Shown: positions 55,901-63,564 of the stretch, in pieces
Numbering within the stretch: the stretch's first letter is position 1
Layout of the letters: the number at the start of each line of letters is the position of its first letter
Source of the DNA: Saccharopolyspora gregorii
Lineage (GTDB): Bacteria > Actinomycetota > Actinomycetes > Mycobacteriales > Pseudonocardiaceae
Length of the DNA stretch: 64,000 nucleotides
Assembly: GCF_024734405.1 (NCBI RefSeq)
Contig: NZ_CP059556.1
Location: 2,232,001-2,296,000 of the forward strand
Direction: 5' to 3'
Translations under genes and position numbers: made by a program
The notes under the pieces: model-generated
The model's input: only the letters and a program-made list of their open reading frames with translations
The model's database searches: none
What the model was told of the DNA's origin: nothing

Positions 55901-56756
55901 GGCCGAGCAGGCGCACAGCGGTGGTGTGCCCGGCGGTCCTCGGTTCGCCGACCTGCACGTGACGGTCTGGGACTACGAGCCCGGCACGTTCCGCCCGCTG
56001 GCCCAGCGCGAACGGGCGCCGCTGCGCCACGCGCCGCAGCAGTGGGTGGACCAGCAGTTCTACTCGATCATCACGGACCTGGTCGGTTCACCCGCGGAGC
56101 TGATCAACGATCAGGGTGGAGTGGCGTGGTTCCACCGGACGACGTTGTGGGGCAACACCCTCGACCACAGCCGCACCGGCGCCTACACGCCCTTGCGCTT
56201 CCCGGGCCAGTACGCCGACCCGGAAACCGGCCTCAACTACAACTTCCACCGCCACTACGACCCGAGCACGGGGCGGTACGGCAGTGGGGACCCGCTGGGG
56301 TTGGCGGCGGGGCCTAGGCCCCACGGTTATGTATTCAATCCTCAGGCCCTCGTTGACCCCTTGGGGTTGACGGCGGAGGATTCTACTAGGTGGGTTGACC
56401 CAAACACGATTAACTTTTCCCAGCGCACCATTTCCGGCAATGACTACGCTGAACTGATGCGGCAGAATAAGTGGGATTGGAATCGGTCTGATGCTGCGCT
56501 GCATGTGCTTGAGGTGGACGGGCAGCTGGTAACGTATGACAATCGAAGGCTTGATGCTGCTCGTGAGGTGGGCACTCCACTTGTTCCAGTGCAGCAGGTC
56601 AACCCCAATGCTCCTCATCCTGACAGCAGTAAGGGGATGACTTGGCAAGAAAAGTTTGAGCAGCGATTCAACGATCGAAGAAACAAGAAGGCTGGTGGCG
56701 TGGTTCCTGACACGGGCCTTCGGGAAAGGCCAGCGAAGCCGGGGTGTAACAAGTGA
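52932..56756 (+). CDS. RHS-repeat polymorphic toxin with ParB-fold-like C-terminal tip
   Basis: A 1274-residue toxin. Residues 1-110 are a Gly/Pro/Ser-rich leader without a signal peptide. A DUF6531-type start follows (CGDPIDIASGDMVLAQTDVE, LVLHRTHLSSYRVGRHFGPS). Next come many YD repeats (YDDAGRITSW, YEYDEVGNLLAATRPDGS and others, to about 1060). The RHS core end is FPGQYADPETGLNYNFHRHY, YGSGDPLGLAAG, and a closing DPLGL at 1142-1146. The remaining 128 residues are the toxin tip: INFSQRTISGNDYAELM, ALHVLEVDGQLVTYDNRRLD, AAREVGTPLVPVQQV, FNDRRNKKAGGVVPDTG. The tip pattern resembles ParB/sulfiredoxin-fold toxins. Base composition falls sharply in the tip. The stop overlaps the immunity gene start. 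Confidence 0.9.
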   Translation: MARRPRGGNGDGGGDAPSRPSQRHGNIDASSSVSGAQDSIRQTAQAGRPGGGSGPASTSSTSAPPTSGRPTGPELGGSDVDSPNGTSPAGRNGAPDDSSINGNNRGADRERVPADQKNTCGDPIDIASGDMVLAQTDVELAGVLPLVLHRTHLSSYRVGRHFGPSWSSTLDQRLEVEGNEVSFAADDGTLLFYPLPADDSPVLPRTGPRRALTRTADGFTITDVEQGRTLHFGVGLGRAVLPLLAITDRNGHRIDVDRDAAGTPLEIRHSGGYRIRVDSEDGLITALHLREAADGDDLQLVRYGYTGRRLTEITNASGVPLTFTYDDAGRITSWTDRNGAWYRYGYDHEGRVVQADGSGGFFSGTMSYEDGVTRWTNSLGQQTTYHLNERGQTLREINPAGHEVRSEWDEFDRLLSRTDPLGRTVRYEYDEVGNLLAATRPDGSQTRFEYNELRLPTTVIAPDGTVSRREYDERGNLTRVLDPMGAVTTYAYDEHGHLTAITDALGGVRRVETDAAGLPLSIIDAAGATTRYERDGFGRASAVVDPLGGTTRFGWTVDGKPAWRTLPDGATERWIYDGEGNLRTHVDALGQATHTEVTHFDLPSAEVRPDGTRLEFGYDTELRLTSVTNEQGLVWRYDYDEAGNLVRETDFNGRQVAYRHDAAGQLLERTNGVGETTTFVRNVLGDVIERRTPGATTTFTYDLAGRLAEAMDGDTQIRFQRDATGRVLAESVNGRTVHSAYDALGRRVRRRTPSGAESAWEFNAAHQPTALHAGGRTLRFDYDAAGHETSRALGANAVLTQDWDANHQLLSQHITGATGHQVQQRSYRYRADGLLTGVNDTLTGPRTFELDRAGRVTAVQAGGWTERYTYDAAGNVTDAAWPVPAGSPDADAVGDREYSGTLVRRAGAVRYEHDDQGRMILRQRRRLSHKPDTWRYFWDADDRLTGVLTPDGSRWRYRYDPLGRRVAKQRLGPGDRVLEQVDFTWDGVVLAEQAHSGGVPGGPRFADLHVTVWDYEPGTFRPLAQRERAPLRHAPQQWVDQQFYSIITDLVGSPAELINDQGGVAWFHRTTLWGNTLDHSRTGAYTPLRFPGQYADPETGLNYNFHRHYDPSTGRYGSGDPLGLAAGPRPHGYVFNPQALVDPLGLTAEDSTRWVDPNTINFSQRTISGNDYAELMRQNKWDWNRSDAALHVLEVDGQLVTYDNRRLDAAREVGTPLVPVQQVNPNAPHPDSSKGMTWQEKFEQRFNDRRNKKAGGVVPDTGLRERPAKPGCNK

Positions 56757-57196
56757 CCAAGATTCAAGATCTGTGGAACCAGTGGATGCTTCCGATTAGA
56801 GATGGCATCTATGGTGCCAGTGGTGAAAGCTTCGCTGCAAGGTTGAGCTTCTCGGGGGGTTCGAAAGTTGAGGTGCTGGAGGAGTTTAGTCTCGATGAGA
56901 TGATGGAGAACGACCCCGAGGAGGTGACCTCTATCGATATTACCAATAAGGTGGAGTGGTCTGGGGCGTACTTCTTCGCGGGGGAAGGGTCGTACGGGTC
57001 GGAAGGATTTTTCGGGCGAGAAACATCCGATGGTGAACTGATGTGGGTTGCCTATTTTGAAGAAGGTAATCCATTTCGGGATATCGAAGTTCGCGACGGC
57101 GTGGTCGGGTTTACCTCGACCGCGGGTTTTACGGTATACGCCGATGCTGATTCGGTCAGATTTCGTCCCGTGTCCGTTGATGAAGGGTCGGCCTGA
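56753..57196 (+). CDS. Probable immunity protein for the RHS toxin
   Basis: A 147-residue acidic cytosolic protein with no recognised domain. The start GTG overlaps the toxin stop by four bases (GTGA), the standard arrangement for toxin-immunity pairs. It shares the unusually low GC content of the toxin tip, so both were probably acquired together. Sequence landmarks: MTKIQDLWNQWMLPIRDGIY, LEEFSLDEMMENDPEEV, EWSGAYFFAGEGSYGSEGFF, ELMWVAYFEEGNPFRDIEV. High Asp/Glu content would suit blocking a nucleic-acid-binding toxin surface. Immunity function is inferred from position only. Confidence 0.75.
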   Translation: MTKIQDLWNQWMLPIRDGIYGASGESFAARLSFSGGSKVEVLEEFSLDEMMENDPEEVTSIDITNKVEWSGAYFFAGEGSYGSEGFFGRETSDGELMWVAYFEEGNPFRDIEVRDGVVGFTSTAGFTVYADADSVRFRPVSVDEGSA

Positions 57197-57482
57197 TGAA
57201 GTTCGGGCGGCCCGACCTGTCGGTCGATGTGCAGGGGTGATCGTGGGACACCGCTGCCACGCACCTGGTGCAGCGGTGTTCGGTGGGTGGGTTGTTGAGG
57301 AGGCGGCGGTGTACCGGGCCGGTGAGGAAGCGGCCGCAGGCGCAGGGGATTCGGAACGTTTCGTAGTGCGCGGGCACCAGGTGCCATCCGGTTTCCAGGA
57401 CCGAGGTCATCCACGTGCAGCCCGCTACCGGGTGGTGGTCGGGGAGCGGGACGACTGATCCGCACCGGTCATGAACCGGCAT
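57156..57482 (-). CDS. Hypothetical protein with His/Cys motifs
   Basis: About 108 residues, not assigned to a family. The middle reads LPDHHPVAGCTWMTSVLETG, WHLVPAHYETFRIPCACGRF and PPTEHRCTRCVAAV, with four cysteines in two pairs plus several histidines, suggesting metal binding. It overlaps the preceding small gene by 14 bases on the same strand, and its 3' end overlaps the immunity gene (opposite strand) by 41 bases. The last ~35 residues are less convincing. It may be real only in its first 75 residues. Confidence 0.45.
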   Translation of the reverse strand: MPVHDRCGSVVPLPDHHPVAGCTWMTSVLETGWHLVPAHYETFRIPCACGRFLTGPVHRRLLNNPPTEHRCTRCVAAVSHDHPCTSTDRSGRPNFIRPTLHQRTRDEI

Positions 57483-57675
57483 CGCCGTCGCTCCGGGCGA
57501 GGGCGGCGAGCGCCTCGTGGATTCGTTCGCACTTGGTCGCGTCCACGGCGGCCCGGTACGGCTGGCGGCAGTAGTAGCAGGTGCGGATCGTCCGTTCCAG
57601 CGGTGTCCAGTCGGACGTCTCCGCCGCGTCCGCGCGGTGTTCGATCATTGATTCGGGTGGGTCGTGACGCTGCAT
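57469..57675 (-). CDS. Small hypothetical protein with a CxxC pair
   Basis: A 68-residue protein: SDWTPLERTIRTCYYCRQPY, then RAAVDATKCERIHEALAALA. CYYC plus a later Cys and His could bind one metal ion. A GGGGG ribosome site lies 8 bases before the ATG; the codons have the expected third-position bias. Probably forms a two-gene unit with the His/Cys protein downstream. Divergent from the XRE regulator. Function unknown. Confidence 0.55.
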   Translation of the reverse strand: MQRHDPPESMIEHRADAAETSDWTPLERTIRTCYYCRQPYRAAVDATKCERIHEALAALARSDGDAGS

Positions 57676-57879
57676 TGCTCAGCCCCCTGCTCGGTCAGGT
57701 GAATCCGCGACGCCACTTCCGCTGCGACCGGGCCGTTGCCGAATCCGCTGGTAGCTTCGCTCCGTTTTGGTAATGGCGATCTTCGTAGGAGCATGGTGAT
57801 CGCCTCAACCGAGTTGCCGGCTGCGCAGCGGGTGAACGTCGGGCGAGCGCCGTGCGGACGAGAACCGGGGAGTGAGCAG

Positions 57880-58719
57880 GTGGCAGCGACTCCGAAAGCA
57901 CGTGCGCTGGGCATCGCCGTGCGCAAGATCCGCAACGAACGCCAGGTGACGTTGCGCGAGTTAGGGGAGCGGATCGGACGCCACTCCGGCGAGATCTCGC
58001 GCTGGGAGAACGGGGAGCGCCCGTTCACCCCGGAGCGGGTTGCGCAGATCCTCGGGGCGTTGGACGTCAACGGGACGCGGTTCCAGGAGATCGTGTCGCT
58101 GGCTTACGAGACGAAGAATCCGCCGTGGGTGGCGACGGCGTTGCCCGAGCGGGAGCAGCAGCTGTCGGCTTTGATCGACTTCGAACAGGCCGCGACCCGG
58201 ATCACTGCGGTGTCTCCGTTGTTGGTGCCGGGTCTGTTGCAGGACACGGGCTACATCCGGGCGATCATGGGCGCGGGCGGAGTGCCGTCGAGCGAGGTGT
58301 CCGCGCGGGTGGCGCTGCGGCTGGGGCGCCGCGAAGTCCTCACCCGCACGGATCCGGTGGCCATGCGGGCTTTCCTCGGCGAGGCGGTGCTGCACCAGAT
58401 CGTCGGCGACGCCGGGACCATGGCGGCGCAGCTGCGGCATCTCGTCGACAGCGCACGGCGTCCGAACGTCGAGCTGCGCGTGGTTCCGTTCCGCAGCGGC
58501 TGGCAACCGGCGCTGGAAGGCGCGTTCACACTGCTCGAATCGGAGGTGTCCACGCCGATCGTGCAGTTGGAGAACCGCCGTTCCACCTTGTTCCTGCACG
58601 AGGACGACGACATCAGGGCGTACCGTCAGGCCGTTGACCACCTGGACGACATCGCCCTCGGTGCGGCGGAAACGAGCAGGGCCATGACCCGACGGATCCA
58701 GAGTCTGGAGCGAATGTGA
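57880..58719 (+). CDS. XRE-family regulator with DUF5753 (Scr1/BldB-associated type)
   Basis: A 279-residue protein. The N-terminal helix-turn-helix (about residues 5-70) has LGIAVRKIRNERQVTLRELG, RIGRHSGEISRWENGERPF. The rest is the actinobacterial DUF5753 effector domain: QQLSALIDFEQAATRITAVS, LLVPGLLQDTGYIRAIM, LRHLVDSARRPNVELRVVPF, LHEDDDIRAYRQAVDHL. The GTG start has GGGAG 7 bases upstream. It is followed by an overlapping DUF397 gene, the usual antitoxin-toxin-like or developmental pair in Streptomyces and relatives. Confidence 0.92.
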   Translation: MAATPKARALGIAVRKIRNERQVTLRELGERIGRHSGEISRWENGERPFTPERVAQILGALDVNGTRFQEIVSLAYETKNPPWVATALPEREQQLSALIDFEQAATRITAVSPLLVPGLLQDTGYIRAIMGAGGVPSSEVSARVALRLGRREVLTRTDPVAMRAFLGEAVLHQIVGDAGTMAAQLRHLVDSARRPNVELRVVPFRSGWQPALEGAFTLLESEVSTPIVQLENRRSTLFLHEDDDIRAYRQAVDHLDDIALGAAETSRAMTRRIQSLERM

Positions 58720-58898
58720 TGAGTGAGCAGCGGCGTTGGTTGAAGTCCAGCCGGAGTCAGAACGGTTCGGACTGTGTTGAGGTGTCGGCGGATCTTCGTC
58801 GGGTGCGGGATTCGAAGGACCCGGCGGGGCCGTTCTTACAGGTCGACGTGCCCGCGTTCACGGAGGCGGTCAAGCGAGGTCGCTTCGACCGGCGGTGA
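58719..58898 (+). CDS. DUF397 family protein
   Basis: A 59-residue protein with the DUF397 pattern: WLKSSRSQNGSDCVEVSADL, VRDSKDPAGPFLQVDVPAF, TEAVKRGRFD. It overlaps the XRE stop (TGATG) and is certainly co-translated. In Streptomyces, DUF397 partners of Scr1-type regulators bind the regulator and act in development or toxin-antitoxin behaviour. GGAG lies 8 bases before the ATG; a GTG directly upstream would add one residue. Confidence 0.93.
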   Translation: MSEQRRWLKSSRSQNGSDCVEVSADLRRVRDSKDPAGPFLQVDVPAFTEAVKRGRFDRR

Positions 58899-58945
58899 CC
58901 AGGGGCGAGCGCCCGGAACCGACCGCGGGTTCCGGGCGCACCGCC

Positions 58946-59215
58946 TCAGTCCTCGCCCGACTTCCACGGGAACACGTAGGACATTGCGAACCCGAGCAGT
59001 CCGGTGACTCCGGCCGCGATGGTCGTCGGCGCGCCCAGCACGTCGACCGCGCCGGACACCAGCGCGGCGTTCCCGACGACGATGCCGACGGCCTGGGCGA
59101 GCACCAGCGCGACACCGAGCACCAGGAACACGACGAGGCAGACCTTGAACACCGGCATGCTGATCCGCTGCGCTAGCACGTGGGCGGTGCGGGGCTGGTG
59201 GGATTCGGTCGACAT
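58946..59215 (-). CDS. Small two-span membrane protein, putative TRAP small-subunit substitute
   Basis: An 89-residue protein with two hydrophobic segments: FKVCLVVFLVLGVALVLAQA and a second around TTIAAGVTGLLGFAMSYVF, separated by GNAALVSGAVDVLGAP. AAAGGGA lies 5 bases before the ATG; an ATG at 59233 overlapping the permease stop is an alternative adding 6 residues. It follows the TRAP-type large permease directly and takes the place of DctQ, but it is about half the length of a true DctQ (four spans). It is probably a partner or stabiliser of the permease. Confidence 0.72.
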   Translation of the reverse strand: MSTESHQPRTAHVLAQRISMPVFKVCLVVFLVLGVALVLAQAVGIVVGNAALVSGAVDVLGAPTTIAAGVTGLLGFAMSYVFPWKSGED

Positions 59216-59229
59216 GGTTTCCCTTTCGC

Positions 59230-60573
59230 TCATGCGGGAACGGGGAGCAGGCCGGTCGCGACGAGCACGCCGATGGCCAGGACGGGCAGCACGAACCAGA
59301 GGATGAGCCGCAGGAACGTGCGGGACGGGTCGACGCCTGCGATGCCGGTGGCGATGTAGATCGGCGCGGCACCGGGCGGCGACGCCCCCTCGGTCGAGGC
59401 GAAGATGAGGACGGCGGTGGCCGCGGCGGCCGGGGGTGCTCCGGCGGCGGTCAGAGCGCTGAAGGCGACGCCGCCGACCGCGGCGATGGTGGCGGTGCCG
59501 GTCAGCGGTGCCGCGATCACCACCAGCAGCAGCCCGACGACCGAGGCGACGATCCACAGTGGAGCCTCGAACCCTTCCATGATCGCGGTGAGCTGCTCGA
59601 CCAGTCCCAGCTCGCCCAGGCTGGCCGACGCCGCGAAGGCGAACAGCAGGGTGGCGCCGATGACGGCGTAGCGCGAAGCCATGTTCCCGAGGTGCGCGCT
59701 CCACTCGCGTCCCGTGCGGGGCAACCGCCGCCACGCCACGAGCAGCGTCGCGAGGATGGTGAGCACCGGGATCCACACGATCACGCTGATGTCGCCCGCC
59801 GCGTCGCCGACGCGGGATTCCAGGAACCGCACGCCGAAGTCGAGCGTCAGCACGACCGGGATCGCGATGCCCGCGTACACCAGCAGCGAGCTGAACCCCT
59901 CCTTCAACGCGATCCGCAACGGCGCGATGTCCTCCCCGGAGATCTTCTCGATCCGGAACCGGCGGACCCAGATGAACACCACGACGAACCGGTACAGCAC
60001 CGTCCACAGCCCACCGGCGAACGCCGCGACGATGAGCTGGTCCGCGCTGAGCACCGGCGCCACCGCCGCCGAGCCCAGCAGCAGGAACATCGACGAGCTC
60101 GGCGGGATGGAGATCCCCAGCCCGGCGTTGCCCGCCACCAGCGACGCCGCCAGGTCGGGCCGCCAGCGCGACCGGATCATCCACGGGATCGTCACCGATC
60201 CGACGGAGGCGGCGATACCGGAGCCGGAGCCGGCGGGGCCGCCGAGCAGGGCCGCCGCCGAGGTCGACACGTACGCGGAACCTCCCCGGAGCCTGCCGAA
60301 CACGGAGTTGAGCAACGTGACCTGCCGGTCGATGAGGCCGAGCTCGGTCATCAGGTAGCCCATGAACACGAACGCCAGCGCGGCGAACACGACCTCCTCG
60401 GAGAGCGCTTCGTCCAGCCCCGCGCGAGCGAGTTCCAGCGCGTCACCGCCGCCGAACAGGCACACGGCGACGAATCCGACGAGCATCGCTTCGCCGATGT
60501 TGCGCTTCAGGACGGTGTTCCAGACGACGATGATCGCGATGTAGGTGATGAGTGCCCACACTGCTACGCCCAC
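59230..60573 (-). CDS. TRAP-type transporter large permease (DctM family)
   Basis: A 447-residue integral membrane protein with 12 or more hydrophobic segments. DctM-like features: FVFMGYLMTELGLIDRQVTL, GSGIAASVGSVTIPWMIRSR, NAGLGISIPPSSSMFLLLGS, and late ASTEGASPPGAAPIYIATGI. TRAP transporters take up organic acids using a periplasmic binding protein. The GTG start has AAGGAG 6 bases upstream; a GTG at 60603 lacks one. No DctP binding protein and no standard DctQ are nearby. Downstream of the CoA-lyase gene by 111 bases, same strand; it likely supplies the acid that the CoA transferase activates. Confidence 0.85.
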   Translation of the reverse strand: MGVAVWALITYIAIIVVWNTVLKRNIGEAMLVGFVAVCLFGGGDALELARAGLDEALSEEVVFAALAFVFMGYLMTELGLIDRQVTLLNSVFGRLRGGSAYVSTSAAALLGGPAGSGSGIAASVGSVTIPWMIRSRWRPDLAASLVAGNAGLGISIPPSSSMFLLLGSAAVAPVLSADQLIVAAFAGGLWTVLYRFVVVFIWVRRFRIEKISGEDIAPLRIALKEGFSSLLVYAGIAIPVVLTLDFGVRFLESRVGDAAGDISVIVWIPVLTILATLLVAWRRLPRTGREWSAHLGNMASRYAVIGATLLFAFAASASLGELGLVEQLTAIMEGFEAPLWIVASVVGLLLVVIAAPLTGTATIAAVGGVAFSALTAAGAPPAAAATAVLIFASTEGASPPGAAPIYIATGIAGVDPSRTFLRLILWFVLPVLAIGVLVATGLLPVPA

Positions 60574-60684
60574 GACGAGCTCCTTCGAACCGTTGCGGGT
60601 CACCGGGACGGTGAGCTGATCGGACGGGCGCGTCGTCGGGACCTGCGACGGCGGCGCCGGACTTCGGTGGCCGGCTCCGGCTTC

Positions 60685-61521
60685 TCAGCCGCGTTCGCCG
60701 AGCCGGTCCGCCAGCGCGAGGACGCTGCGGGCCTTGGCGATGACGGGCGCGTCGACGAACCGGCCGTCGGGCAGCGCCAGCGCGCCCTCGCCGCCGTGGT
60801 GCTCGGCCGCCGCGACGACCTCACCGGCACGGGCGACCTCCTCGGGCGTCGGCCGGAACGCGTCCCGGATGACGGAGACCTGGCGGGGGTGGATGGCGGA
60901 ACGCCCGAACATGCCGAGGGATCTGCCGTGCGCGCAGGACGCCCGCAGCCCCGCCTCGTCGTGGACGTCCGCGTGCACCGACATCGCCACCGGGGGCAGG
61001 CCGGCCGCCGCGGCGGCCAGCACCAGCTGGAGCCGGAGGTGGTCGAAGGCGCGTTCGTCGGTGATGGACAGCTCCGCCGCGAGGTCCTGCTCGCCCAGCC
61101 CGACCCCGGCGACCCTGGGGTGCGCGCAGATCGCCGCCGCGTCGGCGAGGCCGCGCGCGGATTCCAGCAGCGCCTGCACCGGTGTCGGCCGGGTGCCGAA
61201 GGCCTCGTCGACGACGGCGAGGTCCCGGGCGCCGTGGATCTTCGGGACCCGCACCGCGTCCAGGCCCGGGCACTCGGCGAGCGCGGCGAGGTCCGCGCGA
61301 CCGCGTTCCGTGGCGGGATCGTTGATCCGCACGTGCAGCTCCGGACCCGGCCTGCGCTCGGCCAGGTGCGCGCGGACGTGCTCGCGCGCGACGTCCTTGT
61401 GTTCCGCGCCGACCGCGTCCTCCAGGTCGAGGATCACCACGTCGGCGCCGCTGGCCGCGGCCTTGCCGAACCGCTCCGGACGATCGCCGGGCACGTAGAG
61501 GGAGCACACCGGCGGCGTCAT
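60685..61521 (-). CDS. HpcH/HpaI (CitE-like) CoA-ester lyase
   Basis: A 278-residue TIM-barrel lyase: CSLYVPGDRPERFGKAAASG, VVILDLEDAVGAEHKDVARE (metal Glu/Asp), HVRINDPATERGRADL, VRVPKIHGARDLAVV, LLESARGLADAAAICAHPRV, and MFGRSAIHPRQVSVIRDAF. It belongs to the group with malyl-CoA, citramalyl-CoA and citrate lyase beta subunits. The ATG overlaps the CoA transferase stop (ATGA), so it would cleave the CoA ester made by that enzyme, for example into acetyl-CoA and a keto acid. The true substrate is not visible in sequence. Confidence 0.92.
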   Translation of the reverse strand: MTPPVCSLYVPGDRPERFGKAAASGADVVILDLEDAVGAEHKDVAREHVRAHLAERRPGPELHVRINDPATERGRADLAALAECPGLDAVRVPKIHGARDLAVVDEAFGTRPTPVQALLESARGLADAAAICAHPRVAGVGLGEQDLAAELSITDERAFDHLRLQLVLAAAAAGLPPVAMSVHADVHDEAGLRASCAHGRSLGMFGRSAIHPRQVSVIRDAFRPTPEEVARAGEVVAAAEHHGGEGALALPDGRFVDAPVIAKARSVLALADRLGERG

Positions 61522-62606
61522 GCCACGACCCCGCTCTCCCGCAGCTCGGCGATCCGCTCGGGCGAGTAGGACAGTTCGGCGAGCACGTCGTCGGTGTGCT
61601 TGCCCAGCGGTGGGCCGAGCCAGCGCACTTCGCCGGGCGTGTCGGACAGCCGGAACAGCACGTTCTGCACGGTGGTGGCGCCGAGTTCCTCGTCGTCGAG
61701 CTCGACGAAGGTCTCCAGCGCCGCGTACTGCGGGTCCTGCGCGATGTCGGAGACGTCGTAGACGAGCGCGATCGCCGCTTGGGCCTGCTCGAACGCGTCG
61801 ATCACCTCGCCCGCGTCCCGTTCGGCGATCCAGGTGGCGACGGCGGAGTCCAGCTCGTCGACGTGCTCCACCCGCCCGCGTCCGTGCTGGAACCACGGTT
61901 GTTCCGCCAGGTCCGGCCGCCCGACCAGGTGCATGACGCGTTCGGCGATGGCCTGCGCGCTGGTGGAGACCGCGACCCAGCGGCCGTCGCGGGTGCGGTA
62001 GGTGTTGCGCGGAGCGTTGCTGCTGGATCGGTTGCCGGTCCGCGGCGGGATGGTGCCGAGCATCTTGTACGCGGTCATCTGCGGGCCGAGGATGCTCACG
62101 ATCGGCTCGATGATGGCCATGTCGATGACCTGGCCGTGCCCGGTCTCGTCCCTGGCCCGCAGCGCCACCATGATCGCGTAGGCCATGGCGAGCCCCGCGA
62201 TGCCGTCGGCCATCGCCAGCGGCGGCAGCACCGGTGGCCCGTCCGGTTCACCGGTGGACGCGGCGAACCCGCTCATCGCCTCGGCGAGCGTGCCGAAGCC
62301 GGGCTGCCGCGACATCGGGCCGTGCTGGCCGAACCCGGTCATCCGGGCGACCACCAGCCGCGGGTTGATCGCTCGGAGGTCGTCGGGGGAGAGCCCCCAC
62401 CGTTCGAGGGTTCCGGGCCGGAAGTTCTCGACGAGCACGTCGGCGTCGGCGCAGAGCTCGCGGATGATCCGCTGGCCCTCGGGGGTGGAGAGGTTCACGG
62501 CGGCGGTCCGCTTGCCGCGCGCCAGGGTCTTCCACCAGAGGCCGACGCCGTCGGCGGAAGCTCCGTGGCCGCGCGCCGGGTCACCGCGGGTCGGGTGCTC
62601 GATCTT
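61518..62606 (-). pseudogene. Class III CoA transferase lacking its N-terminus
   Basis: About 362 in-frame residues of a CaiB/Frc-type enzyme remain. From the left-most intact point the protein reads KIEHPTRGDPARGHGASADG, VGLWWKTLARGKRTAAVNLS, then VENFRPGTLERWGLSPDDLR, the catalytic Asp in GHGQVIDMAIIEPIVSI, and a normal C-terminus. The family normally begins ~35-40 residues earlier with a D-L-x-x-V-L-A-G-P segment and GADVIK. Here the sequence preceding KIEH is unrelated and belongs to the divergent GntR remnant. A shorter product could start at GTG 62498, but it would lack the first CoA-binding element. Coupled to the lyase downstream. Confidence 0.8.
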
Positions 62607-62608
62607 GT

Positions 62609-63022
62609 CGGGAGTTCTACGACGTGCGGGCCGTCGTCGAAGGCCTCGGCGCCAAGCTCGCCGCCGAGCGGATCACCGCCGACCAGCTCGACGAGCTCCG
62701 CCGGATCCACCGCTCGATGGTCGAGGACGCCGAGCGGGGCGGCCACGAGCTGCTGGGCGAGCAGAGCCGCCGGTTCCACCTGCTGATCACCGACATCGGC
62801 GGCCCGGCGTTCCTCGGCAGGCAGGCCCGCGCCATCCGCAACAGCTACCCGGTGCCGGCGAACGCCTCGCTGTGGCTGGAACCGGAACGCGCGCGCGGCC
62901 ACCTCGACGCGCACCGGCGGATCATCGACGCGCTGGCGGCCCAGGACGGCGCGACCGCCGAGCGGATCATGATCGAACACGTCCGGTTCAGCGGCGGCTA
63001 CCGGGCGGACCGCCAGGGCTGA
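62609..63022 (+). pseudogene. GntR regulator remnant: FCD effector domain only
   Basis: About 137 residues of an FCD-type effector domain, beginning REFYDVRAVVEGLGAKLAAE, then LLGEQSRRFHLLITDIGG, ARAIRNSYPVPANASLWLEP, AHRRIIDALAAQDGATAERI and MIEHVRFSGG. The winged-helix DNA-binding part (normally the first ~75 residues) is missing. Upstream sequence switches directly into the minus-strand CoA transferase. Possible internal start GTG 62624. It was probably the regulator of the divergent CoA transferase/lyase/permease operon. Confidence 0.8.
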
Positions 63023-63162
63023 CCCGGCGCCCGGAGCGGTGAACGTTCGGCCGGGGCCGGGTGGCCGATCGGCCGAGGCCCGCGGCCGGTCCGCTCCGGC
63101 AGGCTGAGCCGCCGAGGGGCCGGGAACCGCGCGGCCCGCCGTCCGCTGGAGGAGTCCCCGTC

Positions 63163-63564
63163 GTGCTGCGCAAGAGCTTCCGCACCGCCCTCGTCGTGCT
63201 CCTGGCCGGAGCGCTGCTGGTGGTGCTGGCGGTGGTCCTCATCGGACCGTCGTCGATCTCCTTGCAGGAGGAGGTCCTGCACGAGGAGCGGTCCCAGGAC
63301 TCCGGGATGACCTACGTGTACGGCGGCGAGCACTACTCCAGCGACCTGCGGCTGTTGCGGGTCGTGCGCCCGACCGGGGTGGCGCACGAACTGCGCCTCG
63401 GGCCGCACGTCACGGACTACTACTACCCGGTGCTGCTCGAACTCGGCGCGGGCCGGGAACCGCGGGTCCGCGACGTCGGCTGGCTACCGGACCGGGTGGT
63501 GGTGCGCTTCGAATCGGGCGAGTCCCTGGAGGTGCCCGCCGACAACTTCCGCAGCGTGCGCTAG
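63163..63564 (+). CDS. Small membrane-anchored hypothetical protein
   Basis: A 133-residue protein. One N-terminal hydrophobic span (FRTALVVLLAGALLVVLAVV, about residues 6-27) is followed by an extracytoplasmic or periplasm-facing domain: SGMTYVYGGEHYSSDLRLLR, VTDYYYPVLLELGAGREP, VVRFESGESLEVPADNFRS. No family recognised; it may be a beta-rich domain. The GTG start has GGAGGAG about 8 bases upstream. Its stop overlaps the convergent hydrolase stop by 3 bases. Confidence 0.75.
   Translation: MLRKSFRTALVVLLAGALLVVLAVVLIGPSSISLQEEVLHEERSQDSGMTYVYGGEHYSSDLRLLRVVRPTGVAHELRLGPHVTDYYYPVLLELGAGREPRVRDVGWLPDRVVVRFESGESLEVPADNFRSVR

Noticed and set aside
52914-56030. Minus-strand open frame opposite the RHS gene
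   Set aside because: Repetitive Val/Arg/Gly translation reflecting the YD repeats in reverse; not a protein family.
56320-57196. Mobile element explaining the low-GC patch
   Set aside because: No transposase, terminal inverted repeats or target duplication seen; toxin-tip exchange explains it better.
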